From contig JBFIXI010000009.1 of assembly GCA_041605955.1 (NCBI GenBank), positions 1 through 64,000 on the forward strand: DNA of 64,000 nt, in the 5' to 3' direction. A model generated the notes under the pieces. It did not search any database, had not been told where the DNA came from, and was given only the letters and a program-made list of their open reading frames with translations. The position numbers were made by a program, and so were the translations under genes. Source of the DNA: JAHEJX01 sp041605955 (GTDB lineage: Bacteria; Actinomycetota; Acidimicrobiia; Spongiisociales; UBA5794). Within the stretch, counting starts at the first letter, position 1; each line of letters opens with the position of its first letter. Shown piece after piece: positions 53,220 to 62,282 of this stretch.

Positions 53220-53615
53220 ATGCGCACCTTCGAATTCGAGTTCCATCCCCGCTACAAGTGGCTGCTCTGGCCGCTTGGAATCCGACCCGAGAACTCCTTC
53301 GTGGCGATCACCGACGCCGATACCTTCCACGCCAAGTTCGGCCGCTGGGAGATCGAGACGCCGTTGGCGAACGTCACCGGATTCGAGCGATCGGGCAACT
53401 ACAAGTGGTACCGCGCAATCGGAATCCGCGGCTCACTCGCCGATCACGGGCTCACTTTCGGCAGCACCACTCGCCATGGGGTATGTCTGAAGTTTGCGGA
53501 GCCGATCCGGCCTTTCATCCCGGGAATGCCCTCCCATCCCGGACTCACGGTCACTGTTGCCGACGCCGCCGGGCTGGCCGCCGAACTGGAGAGCCGCGGG
53601 ATCGGCTCGACTTGA
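53220..53615 (+). CDS. conserved-looking protein of 131 residues, unknown
   Basis: A small soluble protein beginning MRTFEFEFHPRYKWLLWPLGI at the ATG 53220. The pattern is beta-rich: TFHAKFGRWEIETPLANVTGFE, then GLTFGSTTRHGVCLKFAEPI. Proteins of this look occur in mycobacteria and relatives to my memory, without an assigned role. A longer reading upstream to 53169 is possible but less likely. The next gene begins 61 bases after its stop. Confidence 0.65.
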   Translation: MRTFEFEFHPRYKWLLWPLGIRPENSFVAITDADTFHAKFGRWEIETPLANVTGFERSGNYKWYRAIGIRGSLADHGLTFGSTTRHGVCLKFAEPIRPFIPGMPSHPGLTVTVADAAGLAAELESRGIGST

Positions 53616-53676
53616 GCCGGGTGTCCACGAGCTCGGACCCGACCGGCTGGCATCGCAGTTGTGTACTGTCCCGCTG

Positions 53677-54843
53677 GTGACTCTGGAAGAGCTGCCGCCC
53701 GACATTCCGATCCCCGTCGATGACGGTGCTGCCGATCATCTCCCCGGGATGCACCTGCCTTCGATCTCACTTCCGGCTACCACCGGCGACACCATTGATC
53801 TGTCACAAGTGGGAGCCCCGTGGGCCGTTATCTACGTGTATCCGATGACGGGCCGTCCCGATCACGAGCTACCCATCGGCTGGGACAGTATCCCAGGAGC
53901 TCGCGGCTGCACGCCACAGACCAGCGGGTTTCGCGACTACGAGGCGGAGCTGGCGGGGATGGGTGCCGAGGTATACGGAATCAGCGTCCAGAGCCCCGAC
54001 TACCAGCAGGAGATGGTGGCGCGTCTCGGTGTCGAATTCCCGGTCTTGAGCGACCCGGCCATGAAGCTGGGTGAGGCGCTCAACCTCCCGACCATGGAGG
54101 CAGGGCACATGACTCTTTACCGGCGGCTCACGATGATCGTGCGCCGGGGTCGCATCGAGCACGTCATGTATCCCGTCTTCCCGCCGGATCGCAACGCCGC
54201 CGACGTTGTCGCCTGGCTGCGTGACCGGATAGCGTCGAAAGAGGACGTGCGGGCCGCATGGAACGAGCGTTATGCAGCCGGTAGCGAGCTCTACGGTGCG
54301 GAGCCCAATCAGTTCGTCGCCGCCGAGCTCGACGGGCTGAGCCCGCGTCGGGTGCTCGACCTGGGCTGCGGTCAGGGCCGCAACGCCGTCTGGTTGGCTG
54401 CCCAGGGGCACCGAGTGACCGGGTTGGACGTCTCCGATATTGGGATCGAGCAGGCCCGGCGACTCGCCACTTCCGTTGGAGTCGATGTGACCTTCGACAT
54501 CGCCGATGTGGTCGGGGAGTGGCAGCCGACTGCGCAGTACGATCTCGTGCTTCTCAGCTATCTACAGCTCCCGCCCGAGATGCGCCGGTCGGCCCATGCC
54601 AAAGCGGTCGCCGCCTTGGCACCTGGTGGTGAGGTTTTCGTGATCGCTCATCATGCCGACAACCACGAGCACGGTGTGGGGGGTCCCCCCATGCCCGAAG
54701 TGTTGTTCACCGAAGAACAGCTTGCTGAGGATTTCGCCGAGCTCGACATAATGCGCAACGAGAAGGTGATGCGGGAAGTGGAGCGGGACGGCGTTGTGCG
54801 CAGCGCCCACGATGTGTTGCTGCGGGCGCGGCGCAGCAACTAG
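53677..54843 (+). CDS. peroxiredoxin-like plus SAM-dependent methyltransferase fusion
   Basis: A fusion of 388 residues. Residues about 20-190 have the AhpC/TSA thioredoxin fold with the peroxidatic-type Cys78 in GARGCTPQTSGFRD, a VIYVYPMTG strand and a late VEFPVLSDPAMK. Residues about 192-388 form a class I methyltransferase with motif I VLDLGCGQGRNAVWLA at 226-241 and GLDVSDIGIEQARRLA. No stop separates the two halves. GTG at 53677 is the likely start. The combination suggests methylation linked to peroxide or an electrophile (a TehB-like detoxifying role is one option). Confidence 0.85.
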   Translation: MTLEELPPDIPIPVDDGAADHLPGMHLPSISLPATTGDTIDLSQVGAPWAVIYVYPMTGRPDHELPIGWDSIPGARGCTPQTSGFRDYEAELAGMGAEVYGISVQSPDYQQEMVARLGVEFPVLSDPAMKLGEALNLPTMEAGHMTLYRRLTMIVRRGRIEHVMYPVFPPDRNAADVVAWLRDRIASKEDVRAAWNERYAAGSELYGAEPNQFVAAELDGLSPRRVLDLGCGQGRNAVWLAAQGHRVTGLDVSDIGIEQARRLATSVGVDVTFDIADVVGEWQPTAQYDLVLLSYLQLPPEMRRSAHAKAVAALAPGGEVFVIAHHADNHEHGVGGPPMPEVLFTEEQLAEDFAELDIMRNEKVMREVERDGVVRSAHDVLLRARRSN

Positions 54844-54903
54844 CCGTCAGTGGTCCGGTGTCGGCAGGCTGTGGCGCAGGGCACCGGGTGGCGCCGCGCC
54901 CTC

Positions 54904-54960
54904 GGCTCAGGACACCCCGCAGGGCTCAGGGCACCCCGTAAGGCTCAGGGCACCCCGAAG
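54904..54960. repeat. three tandem 19-bp repeats
   Basis: Copies of GGCTCAGGGCACCCCGxAx lie at 54904-54922, 54923-54941 and 54942-54960, differing at two or three positions. The third covers the last codons and stop of the beta-propeller gene. The period is not a multiple of three. Confidence 0.85.
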
Positions 54961-56945
54961 ACGGTCTCGCAGCCATTGGCCGTGTCGATGCCCGGTCCGC
55001 CGAAGCATTTGTCCCGCTGCTGCCCACCGAGCAGAGTGTCGGCCCCGGCTTGACCGCGCAGGTCGTCGGCGCCGCGATTGCCTTTGATCCAGTCGGCTCC
55101 GCTGCCCCCGAGGACGGTGTCTCGCCCCAATCCTCCATCGATCGTGTCGGCACCCTTGCGGGCGAGGATGGTGTCGGCGCCGACTCCGCCGTTCACCGTA
55201 TCGTTGCCGGCGCCGGCGCAGACGGTGTCGTCGCCCTTCCTGGCGTTGATGGTGTCGGCGCCAGAGAACCCGACGAACACGTCGTTGCCGGAGGTTCCGG
55301 TCATCACATCTGGACCCGGCGTCCCGACGAACGTCGCCCAACGTCCCCTGCACTTCGACCGGGTTCGCACTGAGAAGATCTCGTAGCGCTCATCGAGGAG
55401 CTGGTCTCCGGTGAAGATCACGCGGCGCGCGTCGGTAGACACTGCGAAGCCGGGCTGGGCGTCGCCACCTGCGGGGAAACTGCCCGTCAGCCGTTGCGGG
55501 TTGCCTTTGGCCAGCGGCACTGAATACAGCTCGAACGTGTCATTGCTGCGCTGATCGGCGTAGTAGACAGCGTGCACCGAGTTGGGGGACAGCGCCATTC
55601 CGATGACATCGCCGCCGCTGGGCAGAGCGCTGTTGAGGCGGCGACGCCCCTCGCCTCCGATGAGCACAGTGAACAGCTCGTCGACCCCTGCTGCGTTCTC
55701 ATCGGCGCGGTACACGATGCGGTTCGAATTGGCGGTGATGAGGAAGTCAGCCGTCACATTGCTGTCGGCGACCAGCGCTTGGTTGAGCCGCACTGCGGCG
55801 CCGCCGGCAACGGGCACCGAGAAGATCTCGAAGACGTCGTCGATGTGCTGATCGGCTCTGTAGACCACATGGCTCGAGTCCGGCGAGATCGAGAAGTCGC
55901 CGACATTGCCGTTGATGACCAGATCGCCGCTGATCGTGGTGGAGTTGCCCCCGGTCAACGGAACCGACAGCAGCTCGTCGGTGCCGGTCGTGTTCTCATC
56001 GGCGAGGTATACGACCCTGGCGGAGTTGGGAGTGACCGCGAAGTCGTTGACTTCGGCGTTGTCCGGTAAGGCACCGTTGAGCTTGGTGAGGCCGCCGCCG
56101 CCAATTCGCACCGAGTAGAGCTCGTCGATCAAAGGAGTGTCCTGATCGGCCAGGTAGACGACGCGCTTGGAGTTGGCGGCGATGGCAACCGAGCTGGCGA
56201 CGCGGCCACCGCCGACCAGATCGGCATTGAGCCGGGTGGCTGCACCTCCCGCCAGCGGCACAGAGAAGAGCTCAATGACACTATCGGCGTTCTGATCGGC
56301 GCGGTAGACGACCCGCGACGAGTCGGGAGCGATGACGAAGCCCAAGGAGATGTCGCCGCCGCTCACCAAGCTGGGGTTGAGCCGAGTTGAGGAGCCGCCG
56401 GTCAGCGGAACGGAGTACAACTCCTGAACGTCGTCCGTGTCCTGGTCGGCCCGGTAGACCACTCGGCTCGAGTCGGGCGAGATCACGAAGCTGCCGGAGA
56501 CCGCTCCGCCGGCGACGAGCGGGCCATTGAGGGTCTGGGCCTGACCGCCCCCGATCGGCACCGAGAACAGCTCGAAGCGATCGTCGGCGTTCTCGTCGGC
56601 CAGGTATACGACGCGGCTGGAATCCGGGGAGATGAGGAATCCACCGAATACGCTGCCGCCGGCTGGGAGTGGGCCGTTGAGCCGAACGGCCGGCCCGCCG
56701 CCGATCGGCGCCGAGAACAGCTCCGTGACGCCGTCGACGTTCTGGTCGGCCCGGTACACCACCCGGCTCGAGTCGGGGGCCACCGCGAAGCCCTGCGGAT
56801 GGGCAACATCGCCGTTGGTCACCAACGGTCCGTTCAACCGCACCGGGTCACCGGGGTCGCCCGGCCCGGCAGCTGCTGGCGCAGGGGTTGCCAATAGCAA
56901 CCACGCCAAGGCAACACCTGCAGCAGTTCGAACGAGCCTCACCAA
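54945..56945 (-). CDS. exported beta-propeller repeat protein with RTX-like C-terminus
   Basis: A secreted protein of 666 residues with a signal peptide (about 1-26, ...LLLATPAPAAA). Residues about 35-530 hold ten units of about 50 residues of the form (V/I)xPDSSRVVYRADQ...ELFSVPxxGG...RLNxxL, a TolB/WD40-like propeller. Residues about 535-666 hold RTX-like Gly/Asp nonapeptides (GADTINARKGDDTV; GGLGRDTVLGGSGADW) and three Cys. RTX repeats bind calcium outside the cell. No protease or lipase domain is present, so it may bind surface polymers. The repeats align closely in DNA as well. Confidence 0.85.
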   Translation of the reverse strand: MVRLVRTAAGVALAWLLLATPAPAAAGPGDPGDPVRLNGPLVTNGDVAHPQGFAVAPDSSRVVYRADQNVDGVTELFSAPIGGGPAVRLNGPLPAGGSVFGGFLISPDSSRVVYLADENADDRFELFSVPIGGGQAQTLNGPLVAGGAVSGSFVISPDSSRVVYRADQDTDDVQELYSVPLTGGSSTRLNPSLVSGGDISLGFVIAPDSSRVVYRADQNADSVIELFSVPLAGGAATRLNADLVGGGRVASSVAIAANSKRVVYLADQDTPLIDELYSVRIGGGGLTKLNGALPDNAEVNDFAVTPNSARVVYLADENTTGTDELLSVPLTGGNSTTISGDLVINGNVGDFSISPDSSHVVYRADQHIDDVFEIFSVPVAGGAAVRLNQALVADSNVTADFLITANSNRIVYRADENAAGVDELFTVLIGGEGRRRLNSALPSGGDVIGMALSPNSVHAVYYADQRSNDTFELYSVPLAKGNPQRLTGSFPAGGDAQPGFAVSTDARRVIFTGDQLLDERYEIFSVRTRSKCRGRWATFVGTPGPDVMTGTSGNDVFVGFSGADTINARKGDDTVCAGAGNDTVNGGVGADTILARKGADTIDGGLGRDTVLGGSGADWIKGNRGADDLRGQAGADTLLGGQQRDKCFGGPGIDTANGCETVFGVP

Positions 56946-57009
56946 TCCTCCCCGGTCGTCGAGCCGCGGGCAAGGCTACCGGAGAGCTCGGGAGCTGCGT
57001 CGGGTAGGG

Positions 57010-57504
57010 CTACTCGGCTGAGTTGGCGAGCATGCTGAGCAAGCCGCCTACGGCAACGACCGCAGCCCCCACGATGAGCACGAAGAACCCAATACCGATC
57101 TCGACCGGCCATGCCGCCACTCCGGGCACTCCGACCCCGGCAGCCTGGGCGAAGCCGGCCTCCAGGTTGTCGGCGCTGTCGGAGGCATCGAGTGCCTTGA
57201 CGATCGCATACGCCAACACGGCAACGCCGATGACGCTGACGATCGGTGCCATCGTCTTGTCGAACGGCAAGCTGCGTTCCGGCATGAGCGCAATCGCCAC
57301 CGTGGCGACGATCAGGACGACGAGCACAACCTGGGCCCACGCGTCCAAGCCGCCCCAGATCGTCGGGATCCCGTCGGGGAACGAATCGCTCTGCTGGCTC
57401 AGCGCCGGCAGCGCCGCCTCACCGTCGGTGGTGAGTGAGCTGAAAAACAAGCCAATGATTCCAACCACCACCCCGGCTAATGCTGTTAGCCGATGAAAAT
57501 GCAT
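57010..57504 (-). CDS. four-helix membrane protein, unknown
   Basis: A protein of 164 residues with about four membrane helices (7-24, 58-74, 87-105, 130-158) and a short Ser/Asp-rich outer loop after the first. GGAGGAGAGAGAG precedes the ATG at 57504. No motif for a family is recognised. It lies alone between the propeller gene and the polymerase gene and is probably a plasma-membrane protein. Confidence 0.68.
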   Translation of the reverse strand: MHFHRLTALAGVVVGIIGLFFSSLTTDGEAALPALSQQSDSFPDGIPTIWGGLDAWAQVVLVVLIVATVAIALMPERSLPFDKTMAPIVSVIGVAVLAYAIVKALDASDSADNLEAGFAQAAGVGVPGVAAWPVEIGIGFFVLIVGAAVVAVGGLLSMLANSAE

Positions 57505-57669
57505 ATCTCTCTCTCCTCCACCGCTGAGTTGGTAGAGAGAGTAAGAACCAGCCAACCGTCCGTGCAAGCATCGATGCAATGGGGACTAGCCAGGACTCGG
57601 CATGCACTACTCGGTCGTGAGGCGGTCACGGCACCCGATGCTGCGACGCCGCTGCCGGCGGGCGAGGCT

Positions 57670-58662
57670 TCACTCCCAGTTCTCGGCCACCTTCTTGGAC
57701 GGCTGTACCCGGGGCGGCTCGCCGGGCATCTTCGGATAGTGGGGCGGCCACGGCGCTTCGCCGAGGCCGCGTTCCTCGTCGGCCGCCACCATCGCCAGGA
57801 CGGCTTCGAGCCGTCCCGCCGCCTGATCGATATCGGCTGTCAGGTCCCCAACGTCGGCCCACCGCTCCTTGAAGGTCATGACGTCCATGGTGGTGTGGTC
57901 GATCGTGGCGAGCTCCTCCCAGCGGAAAGGCGTCGAGATCCACCCGGTGTGACGAATCGAGTAGGCAGAGGCAATTGTCTTGTCCCACGCGTTCTGGTTG
58001 TAATCGATGAAGACGCCGTCGCGCTCCTCCTTCCACCACGCGGTGGTCACCAGCTCGTGGCGCCGCTCTAGCTCGCGGGCCAAGGCCAGACCGGCTCGCC
58101 TCACTTGGAAGTAGTCCCACTCCGGTTCCAACCGGACATAGACGTGGATGCCACGGTTGCCCGACGTCTTCGGCCAGCCGACCAGGCCCACTTCGTCGAG
58201 CAGCTCCTTGACCGCGTGAGCCGCGTCGCGTGCGGCTTCGAAGTCGTAGCCGTCGGTGGGGTCGAGATCGAGGCGCAACTCGTCGGGATGGTCGAGGTCG
58301 TCGGCCCGGGCGTTCCACGGATTGAGGTCGAGGCAGTTTTGCTGCGCCATCCAGATGACATCACCGGCGTCGAGGGGGGCGAACATCCGACCGGGGCGCG
58401 CCGAAGGGAACGTCACGTCCACCAGATTGCGGGCCCCTTTGGGACGTTTGACGAAGAGCGGCCGCTGGGCGACCCCGCCGTTCCACCGCTTCAGCAGACA
58501 CGGCCGGTTGTAGACACCGCGCAACGCACCGTCCATGCACATCAAGAAGTGCTCCACGACATCGAGCTTCGTCCAGCCCTGGTCGGGGAACATCACCTTG
58601 TCGATGCTGGTGATTTCGATCGGGCGGCCGGAGACCTCCAGCTTTTTGGTGACGGTGGCCAT
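57670..58662 (-). CDS. stand-alone LigD-type polymerase/primase domain
   Basis: A protein of 330 residues equivalent to the polymerase domain of LigD of bacterial non-homologous end joining. Key parts are the metal-binding LRLDLDPTDG, WPKTSGNRGIHVYV and FIDYNQNAWDKTIASAYSIR. No ligase or nuclease domain is fused and no Ku gene lies in the window. Actinobacteria often have such separate polymerases, which fill gaps or extend ends with ribonucleotides. Confidence 0.9.
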   Translation of the reverse strand: MATVTKKLEVSGRPIEITSIDKVMFPDQGWTKLDVVEHFLMCMDGALRGVYNRPCLLKRWNGGVAQRPLFVKRPKGARNLVDVTFPSARPGRMFAPLDAGDVIWMAQQNCLDLNPWNARADDLDHPDELRLDLDPTDGYDFEAARDAAHAVKELLDEVGLVGWPKTSGNRGIHVYVRLEPEWDYFQVRRAGLALARELERRHELVTTAWWKEERDGVFIDYNQNAWDKTIASAYSIRHTGWISTPFRWEELATIDHTTMDVMTFKERWADVGDLTADIDQAAGRLEAVLAMVAADEERGLGEAPWPPHYPKMPGEPPRVQPSKKVAENWE

Positions 58663-58745
58663 ACCCAGATTCTATGGCCCGCGCTTCTGCAGGCCCCGAT
58701 CCTTGGACGCGCCGCCACCGTCTGAATAAGCGCCGCGTCTACCCC

Positions 58746-60074
58746 TCAGGACGGATCGGTCACCTGACCCAGGAAGAGCATCTCGCCCGTAGATCCGTGC
58801 TCGATCCAGAACAAGAAGGGCCGATCTGCGGTGAAGGTCGCCGGCGGGGGAAGCGAGGTGAGCCCCACGACGACCGCAGTGGCGGCGGCCGCCTCGGTCC
58901 CGTTCTCGTCCAGGGCGATGAAGGACTTGTGAAGAACATCCTGAACGAACAGCTCCACCGCATCGGTGATACCCGACAGATCTGCGGCCGCCGCGTCGAA
59001 GGCGTCGACCATGCCGAGACTCTGCAAGACCGGTTTGAGCCCTACCTCGCTCTCGAACTCGAACGAAGGCAGCGTGACGTCCACTTCGAACCCACCCCAG
59101 GGAATGTCGAGATCCTCCGCCGTCAAGGAGGCGGCCAGCTCAGCCGGCGTCATTCCCGTCGGCGGCAGCATGACGACCATCGCCGCGTCGCCCGCATAAG
59201 GCAGGCGCAGCGCCGTGAACTTGTCGGTTGCGGCGTACAGCGTCCGCTGCTTGCCGTGCATGAGGGGCACGGTGACCGTGCTTCCGTCGAGCAAGGTGAA
59301 CTCGCCGGGTGCGGTCTGCTCAGGATCGAACTTCTCGAGCCAGTTCGCTTTGAACCAGATGGCGTTCACCAGAACAAGCCGGGTGTCGACGGTGACGACC
59401 CCGGGGGGCAACAGGTCCTGGATCCGATCTTCGGTGACGTCCTCTACCCAACCGTTGATGACCTCCGCCGAGCCGTCGGGGTCGGCCACGAAGTCGACAA
59501 CTCGCAGCCCGGCTCCGTAGTTGGTGGCGAGCACTTCGAGGTACTCGTCGGAGAACGGGAACCCGCCCTGGCCCCATGCGGAGTTGGCCGGCCGGATCGT
59601 GAATGGCTCTCGATCGTCCTCCTCGCCGGGCGGCTCGGGGTTCGCCAGGGCGGCGTCGATGAAGTTGCGCACCGCATGCAGCGTTGCATCGTCGACTTCG
59701 AGGTTGAGCACCGCGGCGATCTCGGCAGCCGTCGTTACCCGTGCTCCGGGGTACAGCATGCTGAGCGCGGTTGCGATCGAGTACGGCGAGATCATCGAGT
59801 TCCCGTCGGCCGCGATCACTTCGAATAGGGCCAGACCCATCAGCGAGTCCCCCCGAACGACCCGACGCACATCGTCAGCCGTGACGTCGGGGACTGCGCG
59901 GGGAATATCGAGGCTCACGACTTCGCCGCTCACGAACGGTATCGAGGTGCTGGGCGGAGCGGTGATGGGGGGCTGCGAGCTGGTGGTGGTAGTGGTGGGA
60001 TCGTCGGCCGACCCGCACGCCGCCACCACCAGTGCCGCAACCGCAAACAAGGCGGTGATGCGTCCGGCTCTCAT
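58746..60074 (-). CDS. lipoprotein serpin (serine/cysteine protease inhibitor)
   Basis: A protein of 442 residues. Lipobox VVAA-Cys20 and a Thr/Pro linker attach a full serpin domain (about 70-442). Serpin features include NSMISPYSIATALSMLYPGA, LVLVNAIWFKANW and the hinge ENGTEAAAATAVVV, whose small residues mark an inhibitory serpin. By count from the hinge the scissile bond lies near Leu-Thr-Ser (VVVGLTSLPPP). C-terminal ADRPFLFWIEHGSTGEMLFLGQV is canonical. It would trap proteases at the cell surface. Bacterial serpins are not common. Confidence 0.92.
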   Translation of the reverse strand: MRAGRITALFAVAALVVAACGSADDPTTTTTSSQPPITAPPSTSIPFVSGEVVSLDIPRAVPDVTADDVRRVVRGDSLMGLALFEVIAADGNSMISPYSIATALSMLYPGARVTTAAEIAAVLNLEVDDATLHAVRNFIDAALANPEPPGEEDDREPFTIRPANSAWGQGGFPFSDEYLEVLATNYGAGLRVVDFVADPDGSAEVINGWVEDVTEDRIQDLLPPGVVTVDTRLVLVNAIWFKANWLEKFDPEQTAPGEFTLLDGSTVTVPLMHGKQRTLYAATDKFTALRLPYAGDAAMVVMLPPTGMTPAELAASLTAEDLDIPWGGFEVDVTLPSFEFESEVGLKPVLQSLGMVDAFDAAAADLSGITDAVELFVQDVLHKSFIALDENGTEAAAATAVVVGLTSLPPPATFTADRPFLFWIEHGSTGEMLFLGQVTDPS

Positions 60075-60121
60075 ACCTCTCTGACGCTACGTCGCCGCAG
60101 CCGGTTCCCGATAGAGGCGAT

Positions 60122-60817
60122 CTACCTCTCGCGGAACGAGTCCATCATCAGCTCGAACGATGCCTGGAACGGGGCCAGCTGCAACGCGGTGTAAGTGATC
60201 ACCCACTGGGCACTGCCCGTGAGGATCGAATAGCTGAGGCCCTCACCCCCGCCCAGCTCGGGCGGGAGGCGGTATGACACGATCACGGTCTCTCCCGCCG
60301 GCAGCCACTCGACGCGGCCCTCGATGTCTTTGGCACCCAACCGGCCGATGTCCTTTTCCGCAAGGCTCACCAGCGCCTGCGCCCCAACCGGGGGCTTGTC
60401 GAGCCGCAGGATATTGATGTTGTTGGTGAACTCCAACGCCGAGTTGTCGAAGTCGAACGCAAACAGCTTGCCGCCTTGGGCGAACGTTTGCTGGATGGCC
60501 GGCAGCATCTCATCGAGCCCGGAGGCGGCGAGCTCGTCGAGAATCCCTTGCAGCTCGATGTCGCCGAAGCCGGCGACCAGCCAGCCGTCGGGCATCAGCA
60601 TCTCGAAGCCGTCACCCTCGTACACGGAGAAGCCGGGTGGACTCGCGACCGGAGCCTGGGTCGTGGTCGTCGACAGATCTTGGGGCGATAGCGTGGTCGT
60701 GAGTGGGGCCCGGGAGCGCGTCGTCGACGGCGCCGCCGAGCCGCCGCAGGCGCCGGCGAGCAGGGCCAAGGACGCAAGGGCGGCCGCAGCGGTTCGAGCG
60801 CGGTACACGGTTCTCAC
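60122..60817 (-). CDS. Thr-rich lipoprotein, unknown
   Basis: A lipoprotein of 231 residues: signal helix at 9-23, lipobox LAGA-Cys24, a Thr/Ser/Pro linker to about 62, then a domain beginning FSVYEGDGFEMLMPDGWLV. This start and the end ITYTALQLAPFQASFELMMDSFRER resemble PsbP/DUF1795-like surface proteins. It may be cotranscribed with the serpin gene, 47 bases downstream. Function unknown. Confidence 0.72.
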   Translation of the reverse strand: MRTVYRARTAAAALASLALLAGACGGSAAPSTTRSRAPLTTTLSPQDLSTTTTQAPVASPPGFSVYEGDGFEMLMPDGWLVAGFGDIELQGILDELAASGLDEMLPAIQQTFAQGGKLFAFDFDNSALEFTNNINILRLDKPPVGAQALVSLAEKDIGRLGAKDIEGRVEWLPAGETVIVSYRLPPELGGGEGLSYSILTGSAQWVITYTALQLAPFQASFELMMDSFRER

Positions 60818-60868
60818 GGTGCCCCTTGATTCGGCACGATGCGCGGCGGGCTGAAGCCCTGGGTGCGC

Positions 60869-61303
60869 CTAGAGCTTGAGGCGGTAGACGTTGGTGTCGC
60901 GCATCTCGAACCCGAGCCGCGTATAGAGCCGGTTGGCGGCCTCGCGAGCCGGCCGCGAGGTGAGCCCCACCGCCTTGGCGCCGGCGCGGCGGGCCCGGTC
61001 GACGGCAGCGTTTGTCAGCAGCTCGCCGACACCTTGGCCGCGGACTGCCTCGTCGACCACCACGTCCTCGATGCGGGCCTGCAGGCCGGTCGGGATCCGG
61101 AAGAATGCAAGCGTCAGGGTGCCGATGATCGACTCGGAATCGGTGTCACGGGCGATGTATAGGACGATGTTGGGATCGGCCGCCATCTGGGACAGCTCGT
61201 CCGCCGACGGGGGCGGGTTCGATGACGACAACTGAGGGATGAGGCGATCGAAGGCTGCCATGACCTCGTCGGTGACTTCGACCAATTCCGTGATGTGAAC
61301 CAT
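60869..61303 (-). CDS. GNAT-family N-acetyltransferase
   Basis: A protein of 144 residues with a single GNAT domain. The acetyl-CoA-binding motif A is IEDVVVDEAVRGQGVGELLTNAAVDRAR, and motif B is AVGLTSRPAREAANRLYTRLGFEMR. It transfers an acetyl group from acetyl-CoA to an amine; the substrate is unknown. Cytosolic. Its start is near the hairpin that ends the SH3 lipoprotein gene. Confidence 0.88.
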   Translation of the reverse strand: MVHITELVEVTDEVMAAFDRLIPQLSSSNPPPSADELSQMAADPNIVLYIARDTDSESIIGTLTLAFFRIPTGLQARIEDVVVDEAVRGQGVGELLTNAAVDRARRAGAKAVGLTSRPAREAANRLYTRLGFEMRDTNVYRLKL

Positions 61304-61334
61304 TCGTGGCAGTCTACGAGGGCCGGCTACGCGC

Positions 61335-61363
61335 AGTGGCCGACCCGATGGGGGTCGGCCACT
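61335..61363 (-). terminator. hairpin terminator after the SH3 lipoprotein gene
   Basis: A perfect 12-bp inverted repeat (AGTGGCCGACCC at 61335-61346 and its complement at 61352-61363) with a 5-base loop. It is 24 bases beyond the lipoprotein stop on the minus strand. It lacks a U tract. Confidence 0.65.
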
Positions 61364-61387
61364 CGTCGGGGGGTCGGGCAGCTCTCA

Positions 61388-62167
61388 CTAGACGCAGATA
61401 CCGTCCGCGTCGACGCCGCGGGCACACAGCGACGTCTGTTCGACGGCCATCAGGCTGAAGCCTCCGTCGTCCGGCTGGCCCAAGATGACCAGGCGGATTC
61501 CGAACACAGCATCATCACCCAGGCCGATCACGTCGATGGTGACCTCTCCGAGGTCGCCCGTGGCCGGTTCTACTGTCACCGTGACGCGCGACGGCGGATC
61601 GTCGGACTTGACCACGTCGGCGACGATGTCGGCCAGTTCCAGCATCGTGTCGGCACGCGGGATCTCGCCGAGATCGTCCACGATGGCCAAAGTGATGTCG
61701 TCCGTGGCTCCGATGTAGGCAACGAATCGAGATGACACCCAGCCGACCGTGCCGTCGGCGTCGACCTCGTACCAGATCGAGGCGGGCAGCTGCCTTGCAT
61801 TGCCCTTGGCGATCAGACGGTCATAGGTGGGTTCGAGGCCGCGCAAGATCTCCTGATCGGTGCCGGGAGCGGCCCGCAGGTTGAGGACGTCGTCGAACTC
61901 CACGCCGACGACCGCGATTCGGTCACCAGCCCGGGGGCCGATGTCGATCGGGTCGCCCGGGAGGGTGGTCGTGGTGGTCGTGGGCGGCTCGGTAGTGGTA
62001 GTCGTTGTTGTTGTTGTCGTCGTTGCTGCGGTCGTGGTGGGCGCCGCCGTGGTAGTGGTCGGCTCGGCGGTTGTCGCCGGCGGTGCAGTCGTAGTGGTCT
62101 CTGCGGTCGATCCGCACGCCGCCGCCAGGAGCGCCAAGGTCAACAAGGGGATCGCAAGCCGCTGCAT
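61388..62167 (-). CDS. lipoprotein with Thr-repeat linker and SH3-like domain
   Basis: A lipoprotein of 259 residues. Lipobox LAAA-Cys18 is followed by an extreme Thr linker (about 22-72, with an uninterrupted run of Thr). Residues about 78-150 look like a bacterial SH3 domain (VLNLRAAPGTDQEIL; WYEVDADGTVGWVSSRFVAYIG). A C-terminal domain ends in two Cys (LCARGVDADGICV). ATG at 62167 has GGAGG six bases before it. It is probably bound to the envelope, and SH3 domains of this type often bind peptidoglycan. Confidence 0.8.
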   Translation of the reverse strand: MQRLAIPLLTLALLAAACGSTAETTTTAPPATTAEPTTTTAAPTTTAATTTTTTTTTTTEPPTTTTTTLPGDPIDIGPRAGDRIAVVGVEFDDVLNLRAAPGTDQEILRGLEPTYDRLIAKGNARQLPASIWYEVDADGTVGWVSSRFVAYIGATDDITLAIVDDLGEIPRADTMLELADIVADVVKSDDPPSRVTVTVEPATGDLGEVTIDVIGLGDDAVFGIRLVILGQPDDGGFSLMAVEQTSLCARGVDADGICV

Positions 62168-62282
62168 AACAGCCTCCAATCATCGGCTCTCGCCGTTTGA
62201 ACGCTGGCTCTGAAGCTGAGGTTCCTACCGCGATCCTATGGGTTGGCCCGTCGGTGGGTAGAGGCGAAGTCCTCACTGCGAG

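Noticed and set aside
54904..54960. 19-bp repeats as a CRISPR or attachment site
   Set aside because: The copies are directly abutting with no spacers and there is no integrase nearby.
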